Assembly (NCBI GenBank): GCA_951801245.1 | Contig: CATOMC010000014.1 | Span: 1 to 61,380, forward strand | Direction: 5' to 3' | Source of the DNA: an uncultured Lachnospiraceae bacterium | Lineage (GTDB): Bacteria > Bacillota_A > Clostridia > Lachnospirales > Lachnospiraceae | Length of the DNA: 61,380 bases | Shown: in pieces, positions 23,989 through 32,162 of the stretch | Numbering within the stretch: position 1 is the first letter of the stretch | Layout of the letters: each line of letters begins with the position of its first letter | Translations under genes and position numbers: made by a program | Notes under the pieces: model-generated | What the model was told of the DNA's origin: nothing | Databases searched by the model: none | What the model saw: the letters and a program-made list of their open reading frames with translations, nothing else

Positions 23989-24882
23989 TCATACCTTGGA
24001 ATCGTCCTCCAGCAATGCCAACAGATTCCGTGCCGCCGCAGTAAGCGGATTCTTCGGATTAGTCACCACGCAAAAATGCCGCTTAGGAATAATCCTGTTA
24101 AACCGCAGTTCAAACAGCCTGCCATCTTCCAGATACTCTATGGCAAAATCCCGCATCACACAGCCGACCCCCAGATTACGCAGGGCAAACTGTACGATCA
24201 TATCACTGGTGGCCAGTTGAAATTCCGGCTGGATATGCACCCCATTTTGCAGCAAAAAGGAATCCATATATGTTCTGGTACTGGTGGCACCATCCAGGTA
24301 AATAATCGGCATATGTTCCAGTTCCTGCAGATCCAGCATATGATTTTTATACTGGATAAATTTCCGGCCCGCCACGAACACGTCCTCTATCTCCCGCACC
24401 TTATCGGCACACAGATACTCTTTCTTGTCAAAGGGTGTGCTGACCACGCCCAGATCAATCTTATTCTCTTTCAGATTGGCCAGTGTCTCCGGTGTAGGGG
24501 CATTGCTGACATTCACTTTGATGGCCGGATACCGCTCATGGAAGATTTCCAGATAAGGCAAAAGATAGAACTGCAATGTCATGTCACTGGCGCCGATATG
24601 AATCTCACCCAGTTCCAGATTCAGCATCTGTTTCAGGCGCTGTTCCCCCAGTTCGATCTGCTCACAGCCTTTGGCTACATAGCTGTAGAGAAGTTCTCCC
24701 TCTCCGGTCAGCCGGATTCCCCGTGAAGCCCGCACGAAAAGCTTCGTACCAAGCGCCGTCTCCAACTGCCTGACTGACTGGCTCACTGCCGGCTGAGACA
24801 CCATAAGCTCTTCTGCCGCCAGCGTCAGGCTTCCGGTCTTCGCCACATAATAGAACACTTTATAGTATTCCAGATTGTTCAT
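23989..24882 (-). CDS. LysR-family transcriptional regulator
   Basis: A 297-aa LysR regulator. The winged helix-turn-helix is in the first 65 residues (YYVAKTGSLTLAAEELMVSQPAVSQSVRQLETALGTKLFVRASRGIRLTGEG), and the rest is a periplasmic-binding-protein-like effector domain (GEIHIGASDMTLQFYLLPYL...). No neighbouring divergent operon shows its target: the upstream gene is purA on the same strand and the downstream gene is a HAD phosphatase. The inducer is unknown. The C-terminal NPKNPLTAAARNLLALL is normal for the family. Confidence 0.9.
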   Translation of the reverse strand: MNNLEYYKVFYYVAKTGSLTLAAEELMVSQPAVSQSVRQLETALGTKLFVRASRGIRLTGEGELLYSYVAKGCEQIELGEQRLKQMLNLELGEIHIGASDMTLQFYLLPYLEIFHERYPAIKVNVSNAPTPETLANLKENKIDLGVVSTPFDKKEYLCADKVREIEDVFVAGRKFIQYKNHMLDLQELEHMPIIYLDGATSTRTYMDSFLLQNGVHIQPEFQLATSDMIVQFALRNLGVGCVMRDFAIEYLEDGRLFELRFNRIIPKRHFCVVTNPKNPLTAAARNLLALLEDDSKV

Positions 24883-24957
24883 AGTTTACATAACTCCGCC
24901 GTCTTGTATATCGATTTCTTTACTACCATATCATATTCCATCTTATTTTTCCATAAT

Positions 24958-24984
24958 AATAGTGCCCGCTCCCGGGGCACTATT
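24958..24984 (-). terminator. Terminator after purA
   Basis: AATAGTGCCC and GGGCACTATT form a perfect 10-bp stem with a short loop, 11 nt after the purA stop codon. On the minus strand it is followed by ATTATGGAAAA, so the U-tract is weak. It probably ends the purA transcript. Confidence 0.55.
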
Positions 24985-24994
24985 CTATATATAT

Positions 24995-26287
24995 TTATTT
25001 CTGTAAAGCACTTTTCCTGTAAATAATATCCTCCCTACCCGGACCATTGGAGACCATGGTGATCGGATATCCAATCTGCTCCTCAATAAATTCCACATAC
25101 TTGCGGCAATTCTCCGGCAGTTCCTCGTACTGCTTGATTCCACGGATATCGCACTTCCACCCCGGCAGCTTCTTCAACACCGGTTTCGCCTTCTCCAGTT
25201 TACAAGTGACAGGGAAATCAGTTGTCACTTCGCCGTCCATCTCATAGCCTACGCAGACCGGAATCTCCTCCAGATACCCCAGCACATCAAGTACCGTAAA
25301 CGCCACATCCGTAGTACCCTGCAGCCGGCAACCGTATTTAGAAGCCACACAATCAAACCATCCCATTCTGCGGGGACGCCCCGTAGTGGCTCCGAATTCG
25401 CCGCCGTCTCCGCCACGCCTGCGCAGTTCATCCGCTTCCTCCCCGAAAATTTCCGACACAAAGGCACCAGCTCCCACTGCAGAAGAATAGGCCTTACAGA
25501 CTGTGACAATCTGCTTAATCTCATAAGGCGGCAGTCCTGCGCCGATGGCACCATAGGCTGCCAGTGTGGAGGAGGAGGTTACCATTGGATAGATGCCGTG
25601 ATCCGGATCCTTTAACGTACCAAGCTGCCCCTCTAACAGTATCGTCTTCCCCTCTTTCAGCGCCCTGTCCAGATATGCGGATACATCACACACGTACGGT
25701 GCTATCATCTCCCGATACTCTCTCAGCGTAGTCATCAGTTCCTCCGGGCGGATAACCGGTTTATGATATAAATGCTCTAAAATGACATTCTTGGTCTCAC
25801 AAATGCGCAAAACCTTCTCCTGCAGCAGCTCCTCGCCAAACAGTTCGCTGACCTGGAACCCAATCTTTGCAAATTTATCAGAATAAAAAGGCGCGATCCC
25901 CGATTTGGTGGAACCAAAAGATTTCCCGCCAAGCCTCTCCTCCTCGTACTGGTCAAACAAAATATGATACGGCATCACCATCTGGCACCTGTCAGATACC
26001 AGAATCTTCGGCATGGGAACATTTTGGTCCGTGATGGATTTGATCTCCTTCATCAGGATCGGGATGTTCAGCGCTACCCCATTGCCGATAATGCTCGTCG
26101 TGTGACCGTAGAATACGCCCGACGGCAGTGTATGCAGGGCGAACTTCCCATAATTATTCACAATCGTATGTCCTGCGTTAGCGCCGCCCTGAAAACGCAC
26201 GATGATATCCGCTTTCTCTGCCAGCATATCCGTTATTTTTCCTTTGCCTTCATCGCCCCAGTTGGCGCCCACTACTGCTTTAACCAT
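24995..26287 (-). CDS. purA: Adenylosuccinate synthetase
   Basis: A 430-aa enzyme that joins IMP and aspartate with GTP to make adenylosuccinate, the first step from IMP to AMP. The signature GANWGDEGKGKITDMLA at ~7-23 and the catalytic His in GGANAGHTIVNNYGKFALHTLPSG (~34-57) are intact. SFGSTKSGIAPFYSDK (IMP loop) and GEFGATTGRPRRMGWFD (switch and base contacts) are present. Length is normal. GGGAGGAG lies just upstream of ATG-26287. A promoter and a terminator-like hairpin lie in its leader (26312-26386), suggesting its own control separate from rarA. purB and purF are 7-10 kb away on the same strand. Confidence 0.97.
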   Translation of the reverse strand: MVKAVVGANWGDEGKGKITDMLAEKADIIVRFQGGANAGHTIVNNYGKFALHTLPSGVFYGHTTSIIGNGVALNIPILMKEIKSITDQNVPMPKILVSDRCQMVMPYHILFDQYEEERLGGKSFGSTKSGIAPFYSDKFAKIGFQVSELFGEELLQEKVLRICETKNVILEHLYHKPVIRPEELMTTLREYREMIAPYVCDVSAYLDRALKEGKTILLEGQLGTLKDPDHGIYPMVTSSSTLAAYGAIGAGLPPYEIKQIVTVCKAYSSAVGAGAFVSEIFGEEADELRRRGGDGGEFGATTGRPRRMGWFDCVASKYGCRLQGTTDVAFTVLDVLGYLEEIPVCVGYEMDGEVTTDFPVTCKLEKAKPVLKKLPGWKCDIRGIKQYEELPENCRKYVEFIEEQIGYPITMVSNGPGREDIIYRKSALQK

Positions 26288-26311
26288 ATGATGCTCCTCC
26301 CAGCTTCCAAT

Positions 26312-26340
26312 AATAAAAGGCCGGTTGCAAAAAACCAGCC
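26312..26340 (-). promoter_or_regulatory. Terminator-like hairpin in the purA leader (possible attenuator)
   Basis: GGCTGGTT and AACCGGCC pair around TTTTGC and are followed by TTTTATTATT on the minus strand. It lies 25 nt before the purA ATG and downstream of a TATAAT promoter, so transcripts from that promoter must cross it. No purine riboswitch core is visible. It could also be the terminator of rarA. Confidence 0.5.
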
Positions 26341-26358
26341 CCTGTTTTTTACTATATG

Positions 26359-26386
26359 ATTATAGATCAATTTTAATCATAAGTAA
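26359..26386 (-). promoter_or_regulatory. Promoter candidate for purA
   Basis: On the minus strand TTACTT (26381-26386) and TATAAT (26359-26364) are 16 nt apart. Transcription would start near 26352, giving a ~65-nt leader that contains the hairpin at 26312-26340. Confidence 0.5.
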
Positions 26387-26439
26387 AATCAATATTCTTT
26401 ATATTTGATATAATCTATTCTTATAACACTGCTCAGGTC

Positions 26440-27762
26440 TTACCTTTCATGCTCCTTCTTCCACTGTTTAATCTCCCGAAGCCGCTCCTTTAGCTGCGCC
26501 TCCCTGCCCATACCGGCCGGCCGGTAGTATTCTCTGTCCAAAAGTGCATCCGGAAGACACTGCATATTGGTCAGTTTCTCCTCGGTATCATGGGCGTACT
26601 GGTATCCCTTTCCATAATCCAGATCCCTCATCAGACCGGTGACCCCATTGCGGATCACCAGCGGCACCGGTTCCGCCAGGTGCTCTATGGCATCGGCTTT
26701 GGCCTCATTATAAGCAACTTCCATGGCATTGGATTTGGGCGCAAGCGCCACATAAATCACGGCCTGGCTCAAGTGCACATTACACTCCGGCATCCCCAGA
26801 AAATGACATGCCTGATAGGCGGCTACCGCGATCTGCAGCGCCTGGGGATCGGCCAGTCCCACGTCCTCACTGGCAAAGCGCACCACGCGCCTGGCCACAT
26901 ACAATGGATCCTCTCCCGCTTCCAGCATCCGTGCCAGCCAGTATACTGCCGCATCCGGATCGGAGTTACGCATGGATTTATGCAGGGCAGAAATCAGATT
27001 GTAGTGTTCCTCCCCCTTTTTATCATACAGAAGCGATTTGCGGGAGGTACACTGCTCCAGGGTCTCCTGGGTAACCGTAATCACTCCTTCTTCATTCAGT
27101 TCACCGTTTAATACCACCATCTCCAGCGTGGAGAGTGCATTTCTGGCATCACCGTTTGCGAATTCCGCGATCATCTGAAGCATCTGATCCGGAATCACCA
27201 CTTTCTGGCTGCCAAAACCACGGGGATCTTTCAGCGCCCTTGCGAGCAGCCCCTTTAAATCCTCTGACGTCAGTGCCTGCAATACAAACACCTTACACCG
27301 GGATAAAAGAGCGCTGTTAATCTCAAAAGACGGATTCTCTGTGGTCGCTCCGATCAGAACAATGCTTCCTTTCTCCACAAAAGGTAAAAAGGCATCCTGC
27401 TGTGCCTTATTGAAACGGTGAATCTCGTCCACAAAGAGAATTGTCCTGATACCATACTGGCGGTTCTTCTCCGCCTGTTCCATGACAGTGCGGATCTCCT
27501 TGATACCGCTTGTCACGGCCGAAAAGTCTATAAAGGAAGATTTCGTCTGGTTGGCAATGATTCTGGCGAGCGTGGTCTTTCCCACCCCGGGCGGCCCCCA
27601 GAAGATCATGGAAGATATCTGATCCGACTCGATCAGGCGTCTGAGCACTTTCCCTTTGCCCAGAAGATGCACCTGTCCCACATATTCTTCCAGACTCTGG
27701 GGCCGCAGTTTCGCCGCCAGCGGCTGTGGCATTTCTCTGTCAAATAAGGATATCTGATCCAA
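26440..27762 (-). CDS. rarA: Replication-associated recombination AAA+ ATPase RarA/MgsA
   Basis: A 440-aa clamp-loader-like AAA+ protein that acts at stalled or damaged replication forks. Walker A GPPGVGKTTLARIIA at ~55-69, Walker B ILFVDEIHRFNKAQQD at ~108-123, sensor 1 LIGATTENPSF at ~136-146, and the C-terminal tetramerisation domain with PECNVHLSQAVIYVALAPKSN. The N-terminal RPQSLEEYVGQ is standard. The start is probably TTG at 27762, supported by GGAAGG with good spacing; MDQISLFDREMPQPLAAKLRPQ is the usual beginning of the family. It follows the ArsR gene by 32 nt and may be read through from it. Confidence 0.95.
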   Translation of the reverse strand: MDQISLFDREMPQPLAAKLRPQSLEEYVGQVHLLGKGKVLRRLIESDQISSMIFWGPPGVGKTTLARIIANQTKSSFIDFSAVTSGIKEIRTVMEQAEKNRQYGIRTILFVDEIHRFNKAQQDAFLPFVEKGSIVLIGATTENPSFEINSALLSRCKVFVLQALTSEDLKGLLARALKDPRGFGSQKVVIPDQMLQMIAEFANGDARNALSTLEMVVLNGELNEEGVITVTQETLEQCTSRKSLLYDKKGEEHYNLISALHKSMRNSDPDAAVYWLARMLEAGEDPLYVARRVVRFASEDVGLADPQALQIAVAAYQACHFLGMPECNVHLSQAVIYVALAPKSNAMEVAYNEAKADAIEHLAEPVPLVIRNGVTGLMRDLDYGKGYQYAHDTEEKLTNMQCLPDALLDREYYRPAGMGREAQLKERLREIKQWKKEHER

Positions 27763-27794
27763 GTCTTTTCCTTCCTTCCTCTTATCCTTTGTCT

Positions 27795-28157
27795 CTATTT
27801 CAACGGACAGGAAATTTGAAACATTTCCTCACAGACTCGGTGCAGAAGTTGTGCCTTATCTGTCGCTGCCAGTTTATAATAGGTCTCCTTACCGTCTTTT
27901 CTGCTGACGATCAGTCCGCTCTTTCTAAGGAGTTTCAGATGATGGGATACCGCCGGATCACTCATCTGCATAATGGCCGCAATATTGCTGACACACTCTT
28001 CGCAGTGACATAGGAGCCACAGAATCCTTAATCTGGTACCGTCGCTGACCTGTTTGAAAATCTCTGCAGTGCACGTACAGGCCTTCTGATCCGGCAGATT
28101 TTCCAGTATTTTCTCTATATTCTGCCCATGATTATGGGGCAGAGTGATATTTGCCAT
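27795..28157 (-). CDS. ArsR/SmtB-family metal-responsive repressor
   Basis: A 120-aa ArsR-type repressor. The winged helix is at ~30-105 (IFKQVSDGTRLRILWLLCHCEECVSNIAAIMQMSDPAVSHHLKLLRKSGLIVSRKDGKETYYKL). Candidate metal ligands are His8/His10 in LPHNHGQ, Cys27 and Cys29 in ACTCTAE, and Cys50, Cys52, Cys55 in LLCHCEECVSN. The last group matches the alpha-3 ELCVCDL-type sensor for soft metals such as Cd, Pb or Zn. No transporter is adjacent, but a Zn/Cd P1B-ATPase and a CDF exporter lie 1.5-5 kb upstream on the same strand; regulation of these is plausible, not shown. Confidence 0.88.
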   Translation of the reverse strand: MANITLPHNHGQNIEKILENLPDQKACTCTAEIFKQVSDGTRLRILWLLCHCEECVSNIAAIMQMSDPAVSHHLKLLRKSGLIVSRKDGKETYYKLAATDKAQLLHRVCEEMFQISCPLK

Positions 28158-28285
28158 ATCGTAAACTCTGCCTTTCTTTATATACTATTGATATCATTTG
28201 GTTGCTTTTTCCTGCTTCTTTTCACTTGAACACCGATCTGTCAGCCTGTGAAAGTAATATGTGCAGATTTTCCCTGACCCGTTTA

Positions 28286-28747
28286 CTATCTCTTATTCCA
28301 CTTATTGTCTTTCCTGTTGTCCTGATCATACGTCTGACCGGACTCTTCCGCTTTCGGCTCCTGTTCCGGTGCTGTCTGTGCAGACGGCATGATTCCCTCG
28401 GCATTCATCGTACACTGACCCTGGAATACCGCATTCTCATCCACCACCAGACTCTTGGTGCGGATATTACCGATCACCCTGCCGGTGGAAGCCACCTCAG
28501 TTCTGCCGTCGGAAGTAAGGTCACCCTCCACAGAACCGCCGATAATGATATTACTGCCTTTCACATTTCCCTTCACTTTGCCGGTCGCACTGATGATCAA
28601 TGCCCCTTCCGTCTCCACATCTCCGGTCACACTGCCCTCCACGCGGACTGCTTCTTTGGCTTTGATATCGCCTTCCACGACCATGTCAGATCCAATGACA
28701 CTGCTGATCTTGGCATTGATCTGATCCGTTGTCTTTTTACCCAACAT
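28286..28747 (-). CDS. Bactofilin
   Basis: A 153-aa bactofilin from ATG-28747 (MLGKKTTDQINAKISSVIGSD), placed by GGGAGG; earlier in-frame ATGs lack a ribosome site. The central ~90 residues form the right-handed beta-helix pattern with repeating G-x-V/I steps: VVEGDIKAKEAVRVEGSVTGDVETEGALIISATGKVKGNVKGSNIIIGGSVEGDL. The tail is disordered and rich in Gln, Glu and Pro. Bactofilins polymerise without nucleotide and often position cell-wall enzymes. The gene is directly downstream of a LytM/M23-type membrane protein (10 nt gap), the classical pairing. Confidence 0.93.
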   Translation of the reverse strand: MLGKKTTDQINAKISSVIGSDMVVEGDIKAKEAVRVEGSVTGDVETEGALIISATGKVKGNVKGSNIIIGGSVEGDLTSDGRTEVASTGRVIGNIRTKSLVVDENAVFQGQCTMNAEGIMPSAQTAPEQEPKAEESGQTYDQDNRKDNKWNKR

Positions 28748-28757
28748 AACTTCCTCC

Positions 28758-29546
28758 CTAACCTTTGATTTCAATCATTTCCATGGGATCCACATAGCTG
28801 TCATCCTTGCGGATACTGTATCCGGTCTCCGTGTTATCTTCTCCCACCAGAAAAAGTGCCACACCTTTCACAACTTCACTGCCCTCCTCCACAATAGGAG
28901 CGCCCTGGTTGCGATACGTGGTGACATATCCATTCCCATGATCGATGACCACATAGCTGATCTCCCCTTCTGCCGCTCTGGTCTCCTTCACGGTTCCCGG
29001 TGCGGTGGCAACTACCTTCGTGTCGGGTGCCGCCACGAAAATGACTTCCTTCCAGTCTTCTTTCGCCACAAGTTTAAGCGTCTCGTTCTGTTCCCCATCC
29101 TCTGTATTGTCTGTCTCATCCGCATCTTCTGTATTAACCTGGCCGGCATCTTCCCTGATCTGAGCCGCCCCGCTCATGGGAAAGCCCTTCGGGATATAAG
29201 ACTCTTCGTGAGCCACAAGCAGTTCCTGATCCTGGGCTTCTCTCTGGCTTAAATTTTCTTCCAGCGAAGCCACCCTGCTTCCCAGCATCTCATTCTCCGA
29301 AAGAAGCTGTTCGTTAGACTCTTTCAGGGAAACGATCTGTTCGATCTGCTTTTTGCTCCGGTCCATCGTGCCAAACATGGTAATCGTAGTGTATACCGCA
29401 TAGCAGATGACTGCTACAAACAATACAAACCCTACGACCGCCAGGGCGCCCGTGCGGATGTGAATCTTCCTGTGACTCGCAGCAGGAGCATCCGAGACTA
29501 TCATAACTGTATAGGTAATCTTTCTCTTGCGCAAATTTGTGCTCAT
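28758..29546 (-). CDS. Membrane-anchored LytM/M23-like protein, catalytic site degenerate
   Basis: A 262-aa protein from ATG-29546 with GGAGGGG upstream. A basic cytoplasmic start (STNLRKRKITYTVMIVSDAPAASHRKIHI) is followed by one transmembrane helix (ALAVVGFVLFVAVICYAVYTT), a coiled coil (IEQIVSLKESNEQLLSENEMLGSRVASLEENL), an acidic linker, and a C-terminal M23 beta-sandwich. The domain keeps DHGNGYVTTYRN, but the usual zinc ligands are lost: the HxxxD motif and the final HxH are not visible (LFLVGEDNTETGYSIRKDD). It is therefore probably a non-catalytic regulator or scaffold, comparable to EnvC-type LytM proteins, working with the bactofilin encoded next. Confidence 0.82.
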   Translation of the reverse strand: MSTNLRKRKITYTVMIVSDAPAASHRKIHIRTGALAVVGFVLFVAVICYAVYTTITMFGTMDRSKKQIEQIVSLKESNEQLLSENEMLGSRVASLEENLSQREAQDQELLVAHEESYIPKGFPMSGAAQIREDAGQVNTEDADETDNTEDGEQNETLKLVAKEDWKEVIFVAAPDTKVVATAPGTVKETRAAEGEISYVVIDHGNGYVTTYRNQGAPIVEEGSEVVKGVALFLVGEDNTETGYSIRKDDSYVDPMEMIEIKG

Positions 29547-29605
29547 AAGCAAAGCCCCTCCAGTAACTTTTTATATTCTAACACATCTGCGCAAGAAAGG
29601 CACTA

Positions 29606-31477
29606 TTAATTTTTGCGGAATGTGAGTGCTCTTGTCGCGTTAAGCACTGCGAGGATCATCACCCCCACGTCGGCAAAGATCGCCCACCACATGCCCACGG
29701 CGCCCACAGCGCCCAGAAACAGGCAGGAAAACTTGACGGCCAGGGCAAACACGATATTCTGATGCACAATGCGCAGTGTCTTTCGCGATATCTGCATAGC
29801 CAGCGCAATCTTGGCCGGATCGTCATCCATCAACACGATATCGGCCGCCTCAATGGCTGCATCGGAACCAAGTGCTCCCATGGCGATTCCCAGATCCGCT
29901 CTGGAAAGCACCGGTGCATCGTTAATGCCGTCACCCACGAAGGCCAGCTTCTCTTTCTTATCTTTGGCTGCCAGAAGCCGTTCCACCTCTGTCACCTTAT
30001 CGGCCGGCAGAAGTTCGCTCCTTACCACATCCACGCCTAATTCAGAAGCGACTGCCTCCGCCACCGGTCTGCTATCTCCGGTTAACATAACTACTTCTTT
30101 CACGCCGGCTCTCTTCAATCCTGCGACTGCCTCCTTCGCCCCCGGTTTCACCACATCCGAAATCAGAATATATCCTGCATATCTGCCGTCAACGGCCACA
30201 TGGACTTCGGTGCCCGCCATCTTCGGCTCCACAGGTGTCATCTGCAGTCTCTCCATCAGCTTCCTGTTGCCCGCAGCCACCTGCCTGCCGTCCACAAGGG
30301 CGCACACGCCGTGGCCGCTGATCTCTTCCACGTCCCTGACCCTGCTTCTGTCTATCCCGCCCCCGACTGCCTTCTGCAGGCTTTTGCTGATGGGATGATT
30401 CGAATAACTCTCCGCGCAGGCTGCAAGCTCGAGTATGTCATCCCTGTCAAAGCCTTCCGCCGCCTCTATTTGCGTGACTTCAAAAACACCCCTGGTCAGC
30501 GTTCCCGTCTTGTCGCAGACCACATATTTCGTCTCGGAAAGCGCTTCTAAATAGTTAGACCCTTTCACCAGAATCCCCTTCGCAGAGGCACCGCCAATCC
30601 CGCCAAAAAAGCTTAAGGGAATGGAGATTACCAGCGCACAGGGACAACTGATAACTAAAGTAGTCAATGCCCTGGTCACCCAGAGTGACCATAACGGCTC
30701 CTGCCTGGTTATAAGCTGATAGACCGGCGGAAGAACCGCCAGCGCCAACGCCCCATAACACACGGCAGGCGTATAATATCTGGCAAACCGGGTGATAAAA
30801 TTCTCCGATCTTGATTTCTTCATGCTGGAATTCTCCACCAGTTCCAGAATCTTCGAGACCGTAGACTCCCCAAATTCCTTATTGGTGCGGATCTTTAATA
30901 CACCTGACATATTCACACAGCCGCTGATGACTTCATCGCCCTCTTTTACTTCTCTTGGCAGACTCTCGCCTGTCAGGGCACTGGTATTTAAGGAGGCACT
31001 GCCCTCCATGACCACACCGTCAATCGGTATCTTCTCGCCCGGCTGTATAATAATGACGGTACCGATCTCCACCTCATCCGGATCCACCTGCTCTATCTGT
31101 CCGTCCACCTCTATATTGGCATAATCCGGCCGGATATCCATCAGGCTGGAAATGTTCCTGCGGCTCTTCCCCACTGCATAAGACTGAAATAGTTCCCCAA
31201 TCTGATAAAAGAGCATCACCGCCACGCCCTCCAAATATTCTCCCAGAATAATGGCGCCCACCGTTGCCGTTGCCATCAGGAAATTTTCATCAAATACTTC
31301 TCCATGCACCACGCCCAGTATGGCTTTACGCAGGATGTCATAGCCGATGACCAGATAGGGCACCATAAATATACCAAGCCTCAGATAAGGGTTCTCGATG
31401 GGTAATAAAAGACACACGATCACCAGAACCGCCGAAATGATAATTCTGATAAGAACCTTTTTTTGTTTTCTCGTCAT
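29606..31477 (-). CDS. P1B-type heavy-metal ATPase, Zn/Cd/Pb exporter
   Basis: A 623-aa P1B-ATPase. The start is ATG-31477 with GGAGG upstream; a longer frame to 31627 would include the promoter. The CPC motif is in SCPCALVISIPLS, phosphorylation DKTGTLTRG, A-domain TGESLP, hinge GDGINDAPVL. Near the C terminus the Lys of ALAVKFSC and the Asp of IFADVGVMIL are the marks of the Zn2+/Cd2+/Pb2+ class. There is no N-terminal HMA or Cys-rich metal-binding domain; the protein begins almost directly at the first membrane helices. It sits downstream of the 6S RNA and a CDF exporter. Confidence 0.93.
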   Translation of the reverse strand: MTRKQKKVLIRIIISAVLVIVCLLLPIENPYLRLGIFMVPYLVIGYDILRKAILGVVHGEVFDENFLMATATVGAIILGEYLEGVAVMLFYQIGELFQSYAVGKSRRNISSLMDIRPDYANIEVDGQIEQVDPDEVEIGTVIIIQPGEKIPIDGVVMEGSASLNTSALTGESLPREVKEGDEVISGCVNMSGVLKIRTNKEFGESTVSKILELVENSSMKKSRSENFITRFARYYTPAVCYGALALAVLPPVYQLITRQEPLWSLWVTRALTTLVISCPCALVISIPLSFFGGIGGASAKGILVKGSNYLEALSETKYVVCDKTGTLTRGVFEVTQIEAAEGFDRDDILELAACAESYSNHPISKSLQKAVGGGIDRSRVRDVEEISGHGVCALVDGRQVAAGNRKLMERLQMTPVEPKMAGTEVHVAVDGRYAGYILISDVVKPGAKEAVAGLKRAGVKEVVMLTGDSRPVAEAVASELGVDVVRSELLPADKVTEVERLLAAKDKKEKLAFVGDGINDAPVLSRADLGIAMGALGSDAAIEAADIVLMDDDPAKIALAMQISRKTLRIVHQNIVFALAVKFSCLFLGAVGAVGMWWAIFADVGVMILAVLNATRALTFRKN

Positions 31478-31591
31478 GATAATACCTTCCTCCTTGTCAG
31501 TCAAAAGCAAACCCCTCAGGATTTCTCTCATGGGATTCCTTTGATGAACCTGATAATATATTTTGTAATCTCTACTTTTTATTATATGAAC

Positions 31592-31620
31592 ATTTAAACA
31601 CTTATTTAATTGTTTGTCAA
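31592..31620 (-). promoter_or_regulatory. Promoter of the P1B-ATPase gene
   Basis: TTGACA (31615-31620) and TTAAAT (31592-31597) are 17 nt apart on the minus strand, giving a leader of about 110 nt before ATG-31477. The spacer and -10 region contain an AT-rich, partly symmetrical stretch (AAATAAGTGTTTAAATGTTCATAT) reminiscent of ArsR/SmtB operators. The operator call is tentative. Confidence 0.6.
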
Positions 31621-31721
31621 TACACATTTTGAATTATATGAAAAATTACAAAAGCATCCAAAAGAACATTATCATTTCCTGTCATACAAAAAATCGTCAC
31701 TGCTGCATTTTCCTATAAAGC

Positions 31722-31826
31722 AAAAAAAGACAACATCAGCCGCCAAGTGTTCCTCCGGGATATACAATGTGTGAACCGAGACACTGGCGATACGCTGCCG
31801 TACTCCTCCCAGAACTGATGTTGTCC
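31722..31826 (-). ncRNA. Stand-alone ~105-nt small RNA, unidentified
   Basis: On the minus strand TTGCGT-17-TATAAT (31833-31861) precedes an RNA that begins GGACAACATCAG and ends CTGATGTTGTC followed by seven U. The 11-bp terminal stem with its U-tract is both closing helix and terminator. Inside, CGCCAGTGT pairs with ACACTTGGCG. Two GGAGG-like segments (GGGAGGAG and CCGGAGGAAC) lie in or next to unpaired regions. It lacks the GGAA domain of SRP RNA. There is no open frame. I do not recognise the family. Confidence 0.7.
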
Positions 31827-31878
31827 TTCCTAATTATATTCTTTTTCTCATCATGACGCAATACGCGTCATGTTCTTT

Positions 31879-32078
31879 TGTGTCAGCCACGGTGGACCCC
31901 CAGACGATGTACGCTGTTCTCGTAGGTCTATAGGTATAGGTACTTGAATCATAGGTTTTATCGTTTTAAGGGGTAGACTCAGCAGCAGTCCATGTATGGG
32001 TCAAGATACATGCAGTCTGCTTTGTCAAGGTTAAGCACAGGGCACACTCGAAATGGAGGCCCACCGTGACTGACACAA
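31879..32078 (-). ncRNA. ssrS: 6S RNA
   Basis: A ~200-nt RNA with its own TATAAT (32083-32088) just after the terminator of the CDF gene. Its ends TGTGTCAG/CTGACACA and CACGGTGG/CCACCGTG form a closing stem of more than 20 bp. The interior has a large bubble and a terminal hairpin (GCATGTAT/ATACATG, with flanking CAG pairing). GUGCCCUGUGC on the 5' side and CCCCUUAAAACGA on the 3' side resemble conserved central-bubble segments of E. coli 6S RNA (UCCCCUGAGC and GCCUUAAAACUGC). 6S RNA mimics an open promoter and sequesters housekeeping RNA polymerase. No protein frame is supported. A covariance-model search would settle it. Confidence 0.75.
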
Positions 32079-32090
32079 TCACATTATAAT

Positions 32091-32139
32091 AAAAAAAACC
32101 TAAAAAGTGTGACTTTTGGAATACATCGCACTTTTTAGG
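32091..32139 (-). terminator. Terminator of the CDF exporter gene
   Basis: CCTAAAAAGTG and CACTTTTTAGG form a perfect 11-bp stem around a 19-nt loop and are followed by eight T on the minus strand. It lies 24 nt after the CDF stop codon and directly before the 6S promoter. Confidence 0.88.
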
Positions 32140-32162
32140 GTATGGATGGTAACTCTTTTTTC

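Noticed and set aside
26312..26400. Purine riboswitch in front of purA
   Set aside because: The conserved three-way junction core sequence is not present; only a terminator-like hairpin is seen.
31722..31826. SRP (4.5S) RNA as identity of the ~105-nt RNA
   Set aside because: The obligatory GGUCCGGAAGGAAGCA domain is absent on both strands.
31879..32078. tmRNA, RNase P or SRP RNA instead of 6S RNA
   Set aside because: No tRNA-like end with GGTTCRA, no GAGGAAAGTCC core, and no GGAA SRP loop.
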